From CAZMGT01 sp964565895 (GTDB taxonomy: Bacteria; Armatimonadota; Zipacnadia; UBA1398; CAZMGT01): DNA of 38,491 nucleotides. Positions 7,550 through 17,064 of this stretch are shown here, piece by piece. The notes below the pieces were generated by a model that was given only the letters and a program-made list of their open reading frames with translations, had not been told where the DNA came from and ran no database searches. Within the stretch, counting starts at the first letter, position 1; each line of letters starts with the position of its first letter. A program made the translations under genes and the position numbers. Where the stretch lies: the NCBI GenBank assembly GCA_964565895.1, contig CAZMGT010000037.1, forward strand, positions 1 to 38,491, given 5' to 3'.

Positions 7550-9154
7550 ATGCGCCAGGTTGAAGTATATGACACGACCCTGCGCGACGGCTGCCAGGCC
7601 GAACGCGTTACCTTCTCCCTCGAGGACAAACTGCGCATCGCCGAGCGCTTGGATGACCTGGGCATTCACTATATCGAGGGCGGTTGGCCCAACCCGACAA
7701 ACCCCAAAGACGTCGAGTTCTTCCAGCGCGCGCGCAAGCTAAACCTTAAAACGGCGAAAATCTCCGCCTTTGGCAGCACTCGGCGCGGCGGCGGCAAAGC
7801 CGCCGAGGACGAGATGCTCCGCGCGCTGCTTGAGGCGGAAACCGAGGTCGTGGCCATTTTCGGCAAAAGCTGGGACCTTCACGTGGAGCAGGTCCTGCGC
7901 GTCTCGCTCGACGAGAACCTTAAGATGATCGAGGACTCCGTCTCCTACCTCGTCGCTCGGGGGCGCACCGTTATTTACGACGCGGAGCATTTTTACGACG
8001 GCTTTTTGGCGAACAAAGACTACGCCTTAAAGACGATCGAGGTCGCGCAGGAGGCGGGGGCAAGCTGCGTTGTCCTATGCGACACAAACGGGGGAATGCT
8101 CCCCCACCAGATCCACGAGATCACCAGCGAGGCCCGCGCTGTGCTGCGCTGCCCGTGGGGGATTCACGCGCACAACGATTCCGGCTGCGCCGCGGCGAAT
8201 ACCGCGGCGGCTGTGGAGCTTGGCGCGACGCACGTCCAGGGCACGATAAACGGCTATGGCGAGCGCTGCGGCAACGCCAACCTGTGCACCGTTATCCCGA
8301 ACATGATGCTCAAGCAGGGCGTGGCCGCCATTCCCCAGGAGAAGCTCGCCCAGCTGACCGCGCTGTCGCGCTTTGTCAGCGAGCTGGCCAACCTCCCCCA
8401 TGACCATCGCCAGCCATATGTCGGGGCAAGCGCCTTTGCCCACAAGGGCGGGGCGCATGCCGATGGCGTGGCCAAAGTCACCCGCTCGTTCGAGCATATC
8501 GAGCCCGCGCTCGTGGGCAACGTGCGCCGGTTTTTGCTTTCCGAGCAAGCGGGAAGCAGCACGATCGTCCAAAAGCTGCAGCGGCTAAAGCCCTCGCTGA
8601 ACAAAAAGGACCCCGTCGTGCGGCGTATTTTGGGCAGGCTGAAAGAGCTTGAGCACGAGGGCTATGAGTTCGAGGCCGCCGAGGCGAGCTTCGAGCTCCT
8701 CGCCCGCAAAGAGCTCGGCGAATACGAGGAGATGTTTACCCTGCAGGAGTATCGCATTATCGACCACAAGCGCGACGGAGGCACGGACGTCGAGGCCACC
8801 ATTCGCGTGCGTGTGGGCGACGAGGTGATGCACACCGTGGCCACCGGCGTGGGCCCCGTGCACGCGCTCGACCGCGCCCTGCGCAAGGCGCTCCAGCCCC
8901 ACTATCCGGAGATCGCCGAAATCGAGCTCGTGGACTATAAGGTGCGCGTCCTCGCGGAGACCGAGGGCACGGAGACGAAGGTGCGCGTGCTCATTACCAC
9001 CTCGGACGGCCAAACGCAGTGGGGCACGGTGGGCGCCTCGCGCGACGTGGTGGAGGCAAGCTGGGAAGCGCTCGCGGACAGCCTGGCCTATGGCCTGCTA
9101 AAACGGCGCGGGCGCGTAGGCGACGCGGAAAACCCTAAAACCGACGCTTCATGA
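7550..9154 (+). CDS. cimA: (R)-citramalate synthase
   Basis: This 534-residue cytosolic enzyme condenses pyruvate and acetyl-CoA to (R)-citramalate, the first step of the threonine-independent isoleucine route. The DRE-TIM barrel signature Y-D-T-T-L-R-D-G is at residues 7-14, and the metal-ligand H-x-H-N-D motif is near residue 206. The second region I-N-G-Y-G-E-R-C-G-N-A-N is also present. A LeuA-type C-terminal dimerisation/allosteric domain occupies about 395-525. Length and the W-P-N-P-T-N-P-K-D segment match the CimA (TIGR00977-like) branch rather than LeuA. The ATG at 7550 has AGGAG at 7536-7540; an upstream ATG at 7526 has no site. An Ile-type T-box precedes it. The last 20 nt overlap the end of the convergent small gene. 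Confidence 0.93.
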   Translation: MRQVEVYDTTLRDGCQAERVTFSLEDKLRIAERLDDLGIHYIEGGWPNPTNPKDVEFFQRARKLNLKTAKISAFGSTRRGGGKAAEDEMLRALLEAETEVVAIFGKSWDLHVEQVLRVSLDENLKMIEDSVSYLVARGRTVIYDAEHFYDGFLANKDYALKTIEVAQEAGASCVVLCDTNGGMLPHQIHEITSEARAVLRCPWGIHAHNDSGCAAANTAAAVELGATHVQGTINGYGERCGNANLCTVIPNMMLKQGVAAIPQEKLAQLTALSRFVSELANLPHDHRQPYVGASAFAHKGGAHADGVAKVTRSFEHIEPALVGNVRRFLLSEQAGSSTIVQKLQRLKPSLNKKDPVVRRILGRLKELEHEGYEFEAAEASFELLARKELGEYEEMFTLQEYRIIDHKRDGGTDVEATIRVRVGDEVMHTVATGVGPVHALDRALRKALQPHYPEIAEIELVDYKVRVLAETEGTETKVRVLITTSDGQTQWGTVGASRDVVEASWEALADSLAYGLLKRRGRVGDAENPKTDAS

Positions 9155-9353
9155 GCCGGCTATAGTCAATATGCTCTTCTTGCGGTTCGAACTCATCGAC
9201 AAAGCGAATGGACTCGCCGATGGCCTGCGCCTGTTGCACAAGGTAGGCGGCGACATCATGCTCGTCCATATCCGAAAAATAGCCGATTACGCGACGAGGG
9301 GTCTCCGCCTTGATCCGTCCGTCTTCGGTGCGCGTCAGCTTAACGAGCAACAC
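9135..9353 (-). CDS. Small acidic hypothetical protein (72 aa)
   Basis: I do not recognise this family. It is a soluble 72-residue protein rich in Asp/Glu, with a beta-like start (V-K-L-T-R-T) followed by a helix containing D-V-A-A-Y-L-V-Q-Q-A-Q. The proposed start is GTG at 9353 (a TTG follows directly at 9350). Its only plausible Shine-Dalgarno, GGGAG, is 10 nt upstream and is also the 3' arm of the terminator hairpin at 9356-9393. Translation would therefore depend on that hairpin being open, and transcription on read-through from the gene upstream. Its end overlaps cimA by 20 nt, tail to tail. The protein-like composition favours a real gene, but this is not certain. Confidence 0.55.
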   Translation of the reverse strand: MLLVKLTRTEDGRIKAETPRRVIGYFSDMDEHDVAAYLVQQAQAIGESIRFVDEFEPQEEHIDYSRLMKRRF

Positions 9354-9355
9354 GG

Positions 9356-9393
9356 AAAAAACACTCCCGCGGCAGATCGTTCTGCCAGGGGAG
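9356..9393 (-). terminator. Intrinsic terminator between two minus-strand genes
   Basis: Read on the minus strand: CTCCC, GGCAGA, a 4-nt loop ACGA, TCTGCC and GGGAG form an 11-bp interrupted stem, followed by TG and six T residues. It begins 35 nt after the stop of the 9429-9860 gene. The T-run ends 2 nt before the GTG of the 72-residue gene. Confidence 0.85.
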
Positions 9394-9428
9394 TAATTCG
9401 CGCTAAGCGGCGATTTTCCTTTGCCCGC

Positions 9429-9860
9429 CTAGCCGCCAAACCCCAGCCCCAGGCCGTAGGACGAGCCCAGCGCCCGATAGCCATACCACCCGCCGAACAA
9501 CCCATAGCTCGGCCGGCCAAAGCGCCGGAAGTAGGGGTCCGGCGGCGGGGTGTAAAACCCGCGGCCATAGGGCATGGGGCCGTAGTAGGCCGGCGGGAAG
9601 GGCGGCCGGGCGAGGTTAACGTAGCCCAGCGGCCGGCCCTCGATGCTTATCCCGATGCCCCCGAGAATCTGCGCCAGCGTCGCCGCGTCGAGATACTTCA
9701 GCTCGATTACCTCATAGACGACATTGCCGCTTTCCGGCCGGCCGTTTTCGGCAATGACATAGCCCGGCCCGGGATACGCCCGCACCTGCCCTGCCGCGGG
9801 CAGGGCGGCGAGCGCAACTATCGCCAGCGCAGCAAAAACGAAAGCGCGCTTCATTTCCAT
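9429..9860 (-). CDS. Small secreted protein with secretin-like short domain and Gly/Tyr/Pro-rich tail
   Basis: This is a 143-residue exported protein. A signal peptide (about residues 1-24, A-L-P-A-A-G end) is followed by V-V-Y-E-V-I-E-L-K-Y-L-D-A-A-T-L-A-Q-I-L, which matches the look of the short N-domains of type II/IV secretins. The C-terminal half is rich in Pro, Tyr and Gly (F-Y-T-P-P-P-D-P-Y-F, then G-L-G-L-G-F-G-G at the end). No secretin channel domain is present. The start at 9860 has GAGGGA 4 nt upstream; ATG at 9854 would have 10-nt spacing. It diverges from ileS and ends at a clear terminator. It could be a pilotin-like or surface protein, but its function is unknown. Confidence 0.65.
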   Translation of the reverse strand: MEMKRAFVFAALAIVALAALPAAGQVRAYPGPGYVIAENGRPESGNVVYEVIELKYLDAATLAQILGGIGISIEGRPLGYVNLARPPFPPAYYGPMPYGRGFYTPPPDPYFRRFGRPSYGLFGGWYGYRALGSSYGLGLGFGG

Positions 9861-9971
9861 CACTTCCCTCGTCCTGCCCGTCGTGTGTTCCGCTTCCATT
9901 TTATATTGACGAACTGCGTTCGGGCGAGTTCCCGTTGCCACGGTTGCCGGTAAAGGGAGCGTGAGCAAAAG
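9861..9971. promoter_or_regulatory. Divergent promoter region between the secreted protein and ileS
   Basis: On the minus strand TATAAA (plus coordinates 9900-9905) is a good -10 box for the small secreted protein, though its -35 is poor. CGAAC/GTTCG (9910-9914 and 9918-9922) form a short perfect inverted repeat just upstream, a possible operator. I see no clear plus-strand promoter for ileS, although AAAGGGAG near 9953-9960 may serve as its distant ribosome site. Confidence 0.45.
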
Positions 9972-12803
<2,832 letters not shown>

Positions 12804-12806
12804 CAG

Positions 12807-13430
12807 GTGAGAGGAGGCACAAAGCGGCAGCGCGCGCTGTTTGCCGCGGTGGCCCTGGCTGTCCTTCTCGCGGACCAGTTGGCCAAGCTCTGGGTCGAGC
12901 AGGCGCTCGCTGGCGGGGAGACCATTTCCCTGCTCGGCGGCCGGCTAACCCTGCGCTACGTAACGAACACCGGCGCAGCGTTTGGCGTAATGCGCCACCG
13001 GCCGGACTTGCTCGTGTTCGTCGCCGGCGCGGCGATTGTCTTTCTGCTGTGGATCGGCCTGGCCATGGGGACGCGCGCGCGGCTTGCTGCGCTGGGCCTG
13101 GGGATGATCCTCGGCGGCGCGGCGGGCAATCTTGTCGACCGCCTGCTCCGCGGATACGTGGTAGACTTTATCGATGTCCATTTCTGGCCGCAGTTTAACG
13201 TGGCCGACATCGCGGTGACCGTGGGCGCGGTGCTCGTTGGGCTATACGTCGCCCTGGTGCTTCCCGCGCCAGAGCGCGGCGAGGAGCCCCTGCCCCGCGT
13301 CGCGCGCGGGGGGCGCATCCGCGTGCGCGGAGGCGTGGGCGTGCTGCGCCGGCCCGCTTCTGCGGCGAACGACGGCGACGCCCCGCGCAGGGCCCAACGG
13401 CCGTTTCTCGCCCTGCGTCGGCGCCGCTGA
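12807..13430 (+). CDS. lspA: Lipoprotein signal peptidase with basic C-terminal extension
   Basis: This inner-membrane aspartyl protease removes signal peptides from prolipoproteins. The body has four transmembrane segments and the catalytic Asp pair: D111 in G-N-L-V-D-R and D134 in F-N-V-A-D-I-A. N-T-G-A-A-F-G, the conserved substrate-side motif, is near residue 54. At 207 residues it is longer than the usual 150-170, because about 45 residues rich in Arg and Ala follow the last membrane segment. The GTG start lies 3 nt after ileS, so translation is probably coupled. Next comes lgt, placing two of the lipoprotein-processing enzymes side by side. Confidence 0.94.
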   Translation: MRGGTKRQRALFAAVALAVLLADQLAKLWVEQALAGGETISLLGGRLTLRYVTNTGAAFGVMRHRPDLLVFVAGAAIVFLLWIGLAMGTRARLAALGLGMILGGAAGNLVDRLLRGYVVDFIDVHFWPQFNVADIAVTVGAVLVGLYVALVLPAPERGEEPLPRVARGGRIRVRGGVGVLRRPASAANDGDAPRRAQRPFLALRRRR

Positions 13431-13446
13431 GCGGTGGCGATTGGTC

Positions 13447-14304
13447 ATGCATCCCGTGCTCTTGCAAATCGGCAGGTTTAAGGTCCATAGCTACGGCACG
13501 ATGCTTGCCCTGGCGTTTGTTGTGGGCATTTTGCTCACCTACGCCCGGCTTAAGCGCACGCGCGAGATCGAGCCGGACAAGGTCGTAGACCTCGCCCTGT
13601 TCGTGCTCATCGGCGGGATAATCGGCGCGCGCCTGCTTTATGTGCTGCTTAATCTGCGCGACTACCACAGCGTGGCCGACGTGGTCATGGTCAACCGCGG
13701 CGGGCTTTCGTTTCACGGCGGGCTGCTCGGGGCGATGCTCGGGGGCTGGGTGTTCGCGCGGATAAACCATGTTCCGTTTTTGCAAATCTGCGACCTTTCC
13801 TCGCCCGCCGGCGCTTTGGGCTACGCGATTACCAAAGTGGGCTGTTTTCTCAACGGCTGCTGCTACGGCACGCCCACGGACCTCCCCTGGGCCTGCCAGT
13901 TCCCCGCGTTTCCCGGGGCGCTGCTTGAGAAAACCCCGCCCTCGCACCCCGTGCAAATCTACGACGCGCTAATTAACCTTCCCGTGTTCTTTATTCTCCT
14001 CGCCCTCCTCCGCAGAAAGCGCTACCACGGCCAGGTGTTTTTCTCGTGGATCGTGCTTTATTCGCTTACGCGGATATTTACCGAATACTTCCGCCAGGGG
14101 GTAACGGCAAAATATTTTCTGCCCCAGCTCTGGGGGCGCTGGATAACCGAGGCGCAGTTTGCCTCGGCGTTGCTTGTTTTGCTCTTCGGCGTGGTGCTCG
14201 CGATCAATCGGCGGCGCCGCGATCTTTTGCCCGAGCAAGCGGAGCGCGCACACGGTTTGCCTTCTCCCAAGGAGGGCAACGATGAGGCTGGAGCTGAGCG
14301 TTAA
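13447..14304 (+). CDS. lgt: Prolipoprotein diacylglyceryl transferase
   Basis: This 285-residue inner-membrane enzyme moves diacylglycerol from phosphatidylglycerol to the lipobox cysteine. It has about seven membrane segments. Family motifs are visible: V-H-S-Y-G-T near residue 14, G-G-L-S-F-H-G-G-L-L-G near 88, V-G-C-F-L-N-G-C-C-Y-G near 135 and H-P-V-Q-I-Y-D near 170. The ATG at 13447 begins M-H-P-V-L-L-Q-I-G, the normal N-terminus, with GGTGG upstream; longer forms would read into the lspA tail. It lies 16 nt after lspA and overlaps the pseudouridine synthase gene by 23 nt. Confidence 0.95.
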   Translation: MHPVLLQIGRFKVHSYGTMLALAFVVGILLTYARLKRTREIEPDKVVDLALFVLIGGIIGARLLYVLLNLRDYHSVADVVMVNRGGLSFHGGLLGAMLGGWVFARINHVPFLQICDLSSPAGALGYAITKVGCFLNGCCYGTPTDLPWACQFPAFPGALLEKTPPSHPVQIYDALINLPVFFILLALLRRKRYHGQVFFSWIVLYSLTRIFTEYFRQGVTAKYFLPQLWGRWITEAQFASALLVLLFGVVLAINRRRRDLLPEQAERAHGLPSPKEGNDEAGAER

Positions 14305-15274
14305 CGAGGCCGCCGGGATGCGCCTGGACCGCTTCGTGGTCCAGGTTGTTCCGGAACTCTCGCGAACGCGCATCCAGCGCGCGATTAAAGAGGGGGAGAT
14401 CCGCGTCTTCGGGAGCATCGAGCGCCCCTCGTATCGCCTGCGCAAGGGCGATGTCGTGACCATCGAGATTAACGCGGCCGAGCCCGAAGAGGACGAGGTT
14501 AAGCCGGAGAACATCCCGCTGGACATCCTCTACGAGGACAAGGACATCGTCGTGATTAACAAGCCCGCGGACCTCGTCGTCCACCCCGCGCCCGGCTGCT
14601 CCTCGGGCACGTTGGTAAACGCCCTGCTCTACCGCTACCCGGGGATCACCATCGCCGACGGCACGCGTCGCGCGGGCATCGTCCACCGCCTGGACAAGGA
14701 CACCACGGGGGCGATGGTCATCGCGAAAACCGACGAGGCGTTCGACGAGCTTAAGCGGCAGATTAAGCAGCGCGAGGTAGACAAGCACTATCTCACCGTA
14801 GTCTACGGCGAGATGGAGGACGACCACGGCGTGGTCGTTGCCCCGATCGGCAGGCACCCGATAAATCGCACGAAAATGACCATCGTCGACGTTGACCGCC
14901 GGGGGCGGACGGCGATTACCCGCTGGCGGCTGCTCGAGACTTTTCCCGGCTTCTCTTACCTTTCCGTAAAAATCGAAACCGGGCGCACGCATCAGATTCG
15001 CGTGCACATGCACCACATCGGGCACTCCGTGCTCGGCGACCCGCTGTATGGCTCGGGGCGGCGCCGGCCGCGGCAGATTCCCGAGAAGCTGTGGGAGGAG
15101 CACATCGCGCCCGTGCTCGAGGAGATCCCGGGGCAGGTGCTCCATGCGCGGCGCTTGGTGTTCTCCCACCCGACGACGGGCGAGGAGATGGAGATCGAGG
15201 CCCCTCTGCCCCAAGCGATGGTCCGGCTGCTTGAGGCACTGCGCCGCGTTGCCGAGGAGGTGCGTGGAAAGTAA
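14282..15274 (+). CDS. RluA/RluD-family 23S rRNA pseudouridine synthase
   Basis: This is a 330-residue cytosolic enzyme that isomerises uridines in large-subunit rRNA. An S4-type RNA-binding domain (about residues 12-75) precedes the RluA catalytic domain. The catalytic Asp is D138 in H-R-L-D-K-D-T-T-G. The motifs N-K-P-A-D-L-V-V-H-P and G-R-T-H-Q-I-R-V-H-M are also present. The domain layout fits RluD, but the exact target uridine cannot be told. AAGGAGG sits 6 nt before the ATG. It overlaps lgt by 23 nt and is followed 8 nt later by tgt. Confidence 0.93.
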   Translation: MRLELSVNEAAGMRLDRFVVQVVPELSRTRIQRAIKEGEIRVFGSIERPSYRLRKGDVVTIEINAAEPEEDEVKPENIPLDILYEDKDIVVINKPADLVVHPAPGCSSGTLVNALLYRYPGITIADGTRRAGIVHRLDKDTTGAMVIAKTDEAFDELKRQIKQREVDKHYLTVVYGEMEDDHGVVVAPIGRHPINRTKMTIVDVDRRGRTAITRWRLLETFPGFSYLSVKIETGRTHQIRVHMHHIGHSVLGDPLYGSGRRRPRQIPEKLWEEHIAPVLEEIPGQVLHARRLVFSHPTTGEEMEIEAPLPQAMVRLLEALRRVAEEVRGK

Positions 15275-15282
15275 CGTTCCAC

Positions 15283-16416
15283 GTGCTGAGCAGCGACGGC
15301 AAAACACGCGCCCGCCGCGGGCGCCTCTCCCTCCCCCACGGCACGGTGGACACCCCCGCCTTCATGCCCGTGGGAACCCAAGGCACGGTAAAGGCGATGA
15401 CCGTGGGCGAGCTGGAGGAGATCGGCGCGCAGATTATCCTGTGCAACGCCTACCACCTGCACCTTCGCCCGGGGGAGGAGATCGTCGCCCTCGCCGGCGG
15501 GTTGCACCGGTTTATCAACTGGCAGAGGCCGATCCTCACCGACTCCGGCGGGTTTCAGGTGTTCTCGCTCGAGGCCCTCTGCCGCGTGGACGACGGCGGG
15601 GTTACCTTTCGCTCGCATCTCGACGGCCAAGAGCGCCGGCTCACGCCGGAGAAGGTGATAGACATTCAGCGCACGCTCGGCTCAGACATCGTCATGCCGC
15701 TAGATCAGCCCGTGCCCTTTGGCTGCCCCGAGGCCGCGGCAGAGGAGGCATGCGAGCGCTCCGACGCCTGGGCGGAACGCGCCCTGCGCTATTGGCGCTC
15801 CTCGGGCGCGGGGAAGGGCGGGGCGGCGCTGTTTGGCATTGCCCAGGGGGCGTTTAACGAGGCCCTGCGCCGGCGCAGCGCGCGGCGCTTGGCCGGCATG
15901 GGGTTCGACGGCTACGCGATCGGCGGGCTGAGCGTGGGCGAGCCGCCGGAGCTCACTTGGCGTTTGTTGGAGATAACCCTCGCCGAGCTGCCCGCGGACC
16001 GCCCGCGCTATCTCATGGGCTTGGGCACGCCCGCGGACCTCGTGCGCGCCATCGCCCTGGGCTGCGACATGTTCGACTGCGTGCTCCCCACGCGGCTGGG
16101 GCGCAACGCCATGGCCTATACGAGCGAGGGACGGCTTAACATGCGCAACGCGCGGCACGCGCGCAGCGTGGAGCCGCTCGATCCGCGCTGCTCGTGCGAG
16201 GTATGCGCGAACTACACCCGCGCCTATCTGCGCCACTTGGCGGTGAGCAAAGAGATCCTTGGCTGCCGCCTGCTCACCTATCACAACCTCCACTACTACC
16301 TGCGGCTGATGGAGCGCGCGCGCCAGGCGATTGACCAAGGCCGCTTTGCCGAGTTTGCCGAAGAAATACAGCGCGTGCACCAGCGGCCTGCGGAGGATGC
16401 TGACGATGACCGTTGA
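15283..16416 (+). CDS. tgt: Queuine/preQ1 tRNA-guanine transglycosylase
   Basis: This 377-residue enzyme exchanges guanine-34 of GUN-anticodon tRNAs for preQ1 in queuosine synthesis. Visible motifs include F-M-P-V-G-T-Q-G-T-V-K-A-M, D-S-G-G-F-Q-V-F-S-L (substrate binding) and V-L-P-T-R-L-G-R-N-A. The zinc site C303-x-C305-x2-C308 is followed by the later T-Y-H-N His. The expected nucleophile region reads M-P-L-D-Q-P-V-P-F-G. The first canonical start is GTG at 15283, but the strong GAGGAGG at 15254-15260 is about 22 nt away. The frame upstream reads T-F-H-V-L, which looks like a normal Tgt start. The gene overlaps the HD gene by 11 nt. Confidence 0.94.
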   Translation: MLSSDGKTRARRGRLSLPHGTVDTPAFMPVGTQGTVKAMTVGELEEIGAQIILCNAYHLHLRPGEEIVALAGGLHRFINWQRPILTDSGGFQVFSLEALCRVDDGGVTFRSHLDGQERRLTPEKVIDIQRTLGSDIVMPLDQPVPFGCPEAAAEEACERSDAWAERALRYWRSSGAGKGGAALFGIAQGAFNEALRRRSARRLAGMGFDGYAIGGLSVGEPPELTWRLLEITLAELPADRPRYLMGLGTPADLVRAIALGCDMFDCVLPTRLGRNAMAYTSEGRLNMRNARHARSVEPLDPRCSCEVCANYTRAYLRHLAVSKEILGCRLLTYHNLHYYLRLMERARQAIDQGRFAEFAEEIQRVHQRPAEDADDDR

Positions 16417-17059
16417 CGAGCTGCTGCAAAACGAAGAGGTGCGCATTTATCTGCGCAAGGCGGACGAGGTAATGGAGGCCATCGGCTACACGGAGCACGG
16501 CCTGCGCCACGCCACGCTCGTCTCCCAGCGCGCCCGCGACATTCTCGCGCAACTCGGCTATCCCGAGGAGCGGCAGGAGCTGGCGGCCATCGCCGGCTTG
16601 CTCCACGACGTGGGAAACATCCTCGGCCGGCACGACCACGAGCAGTCCGGCGCGGCGATTGCCCTGGAGCTTTTGCGCAAGCTGGGTATGCCTCCGGCGA
16701 AGGCCTGCGATGTCGCCGCGGCCATCGGCAACCACGAGGCCGACCTTATGCCTGCCATGGACGTTACCGCGGCCGTGGTTATCGCCGACAAGTCCGACGT
16801 CCACAAGACGCGCGTGCGCACGCTAAACCAAATCCCCGACGACATTCACGATCGCATAAACGATGCCGCGGAAAGCTCGACCCTGCGCGTAGACCCCGAG
16901 AAGAAGATCATTTCCCTGGAGATCGTCATCGACACGAGCAAGGGAAGCGTTATGGAGTATTTCGAGATCTTCCTCGACCGCATGGTCATGTGCCGCAAGG
17001 CGGCTTCCGTGCTCGGCTGCGACTTCCACCTGTACATCAACGACACGCAGTTGGAGTAG
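16406..17059 (+). CDS. HD-domain phosphohydrolase
   Basis: This is a 217-residue soluble protein. The metal-binding HD pattern is visible: H in L-R-H-A, H-D in G-L-L-H-D-V-G, then D-H and N-H-E-A-D, and D in V-I-A-D-K-S-D. HD proteins hydrolyse phosphate esters such as nucleotides, cyclic nucleotides or (p)ppGpp; this one's substrate is unknown. The last 70 residues form a separate beta-rich extension (L-R-V-D-P-E-K-K-I-I-S-L-E-I-V-I-D) not found in plain HD domains. The ATG at 16406 has GGAGG 9 nt upstream; an ATG at 16397 abuts that site. It overlaps tgt by 11 nt and precedes the membrane protein by 5 nt. Confidence 0.85.
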   Translation: MTVDELLQNEEVRIYLRKADEVMEAIGYTEHGLRHATLVSQRARDILAQLGYPEERQELAAIAGLLHDVGNILGRHDHEQSGAAIALELLRKLGMPPAKACDVAAAIGNHEADLMPAMDVTAAVVIADKSDVHKTRVRTLNQIPDDIHDRINDAAESSTLRVDPEKKIISLEIVIDTSKGSVMEYFEIFLDRMVMCRKAASVLGCDFHLYINDTQLE

Positions 17060-17064
17060 CGCCC

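Noticed and set aside
7236..7550. Short minus frames within the T-box leader
   Set aside because: The region is explained by a conserved RNA structure; the frames have no ribosome site.
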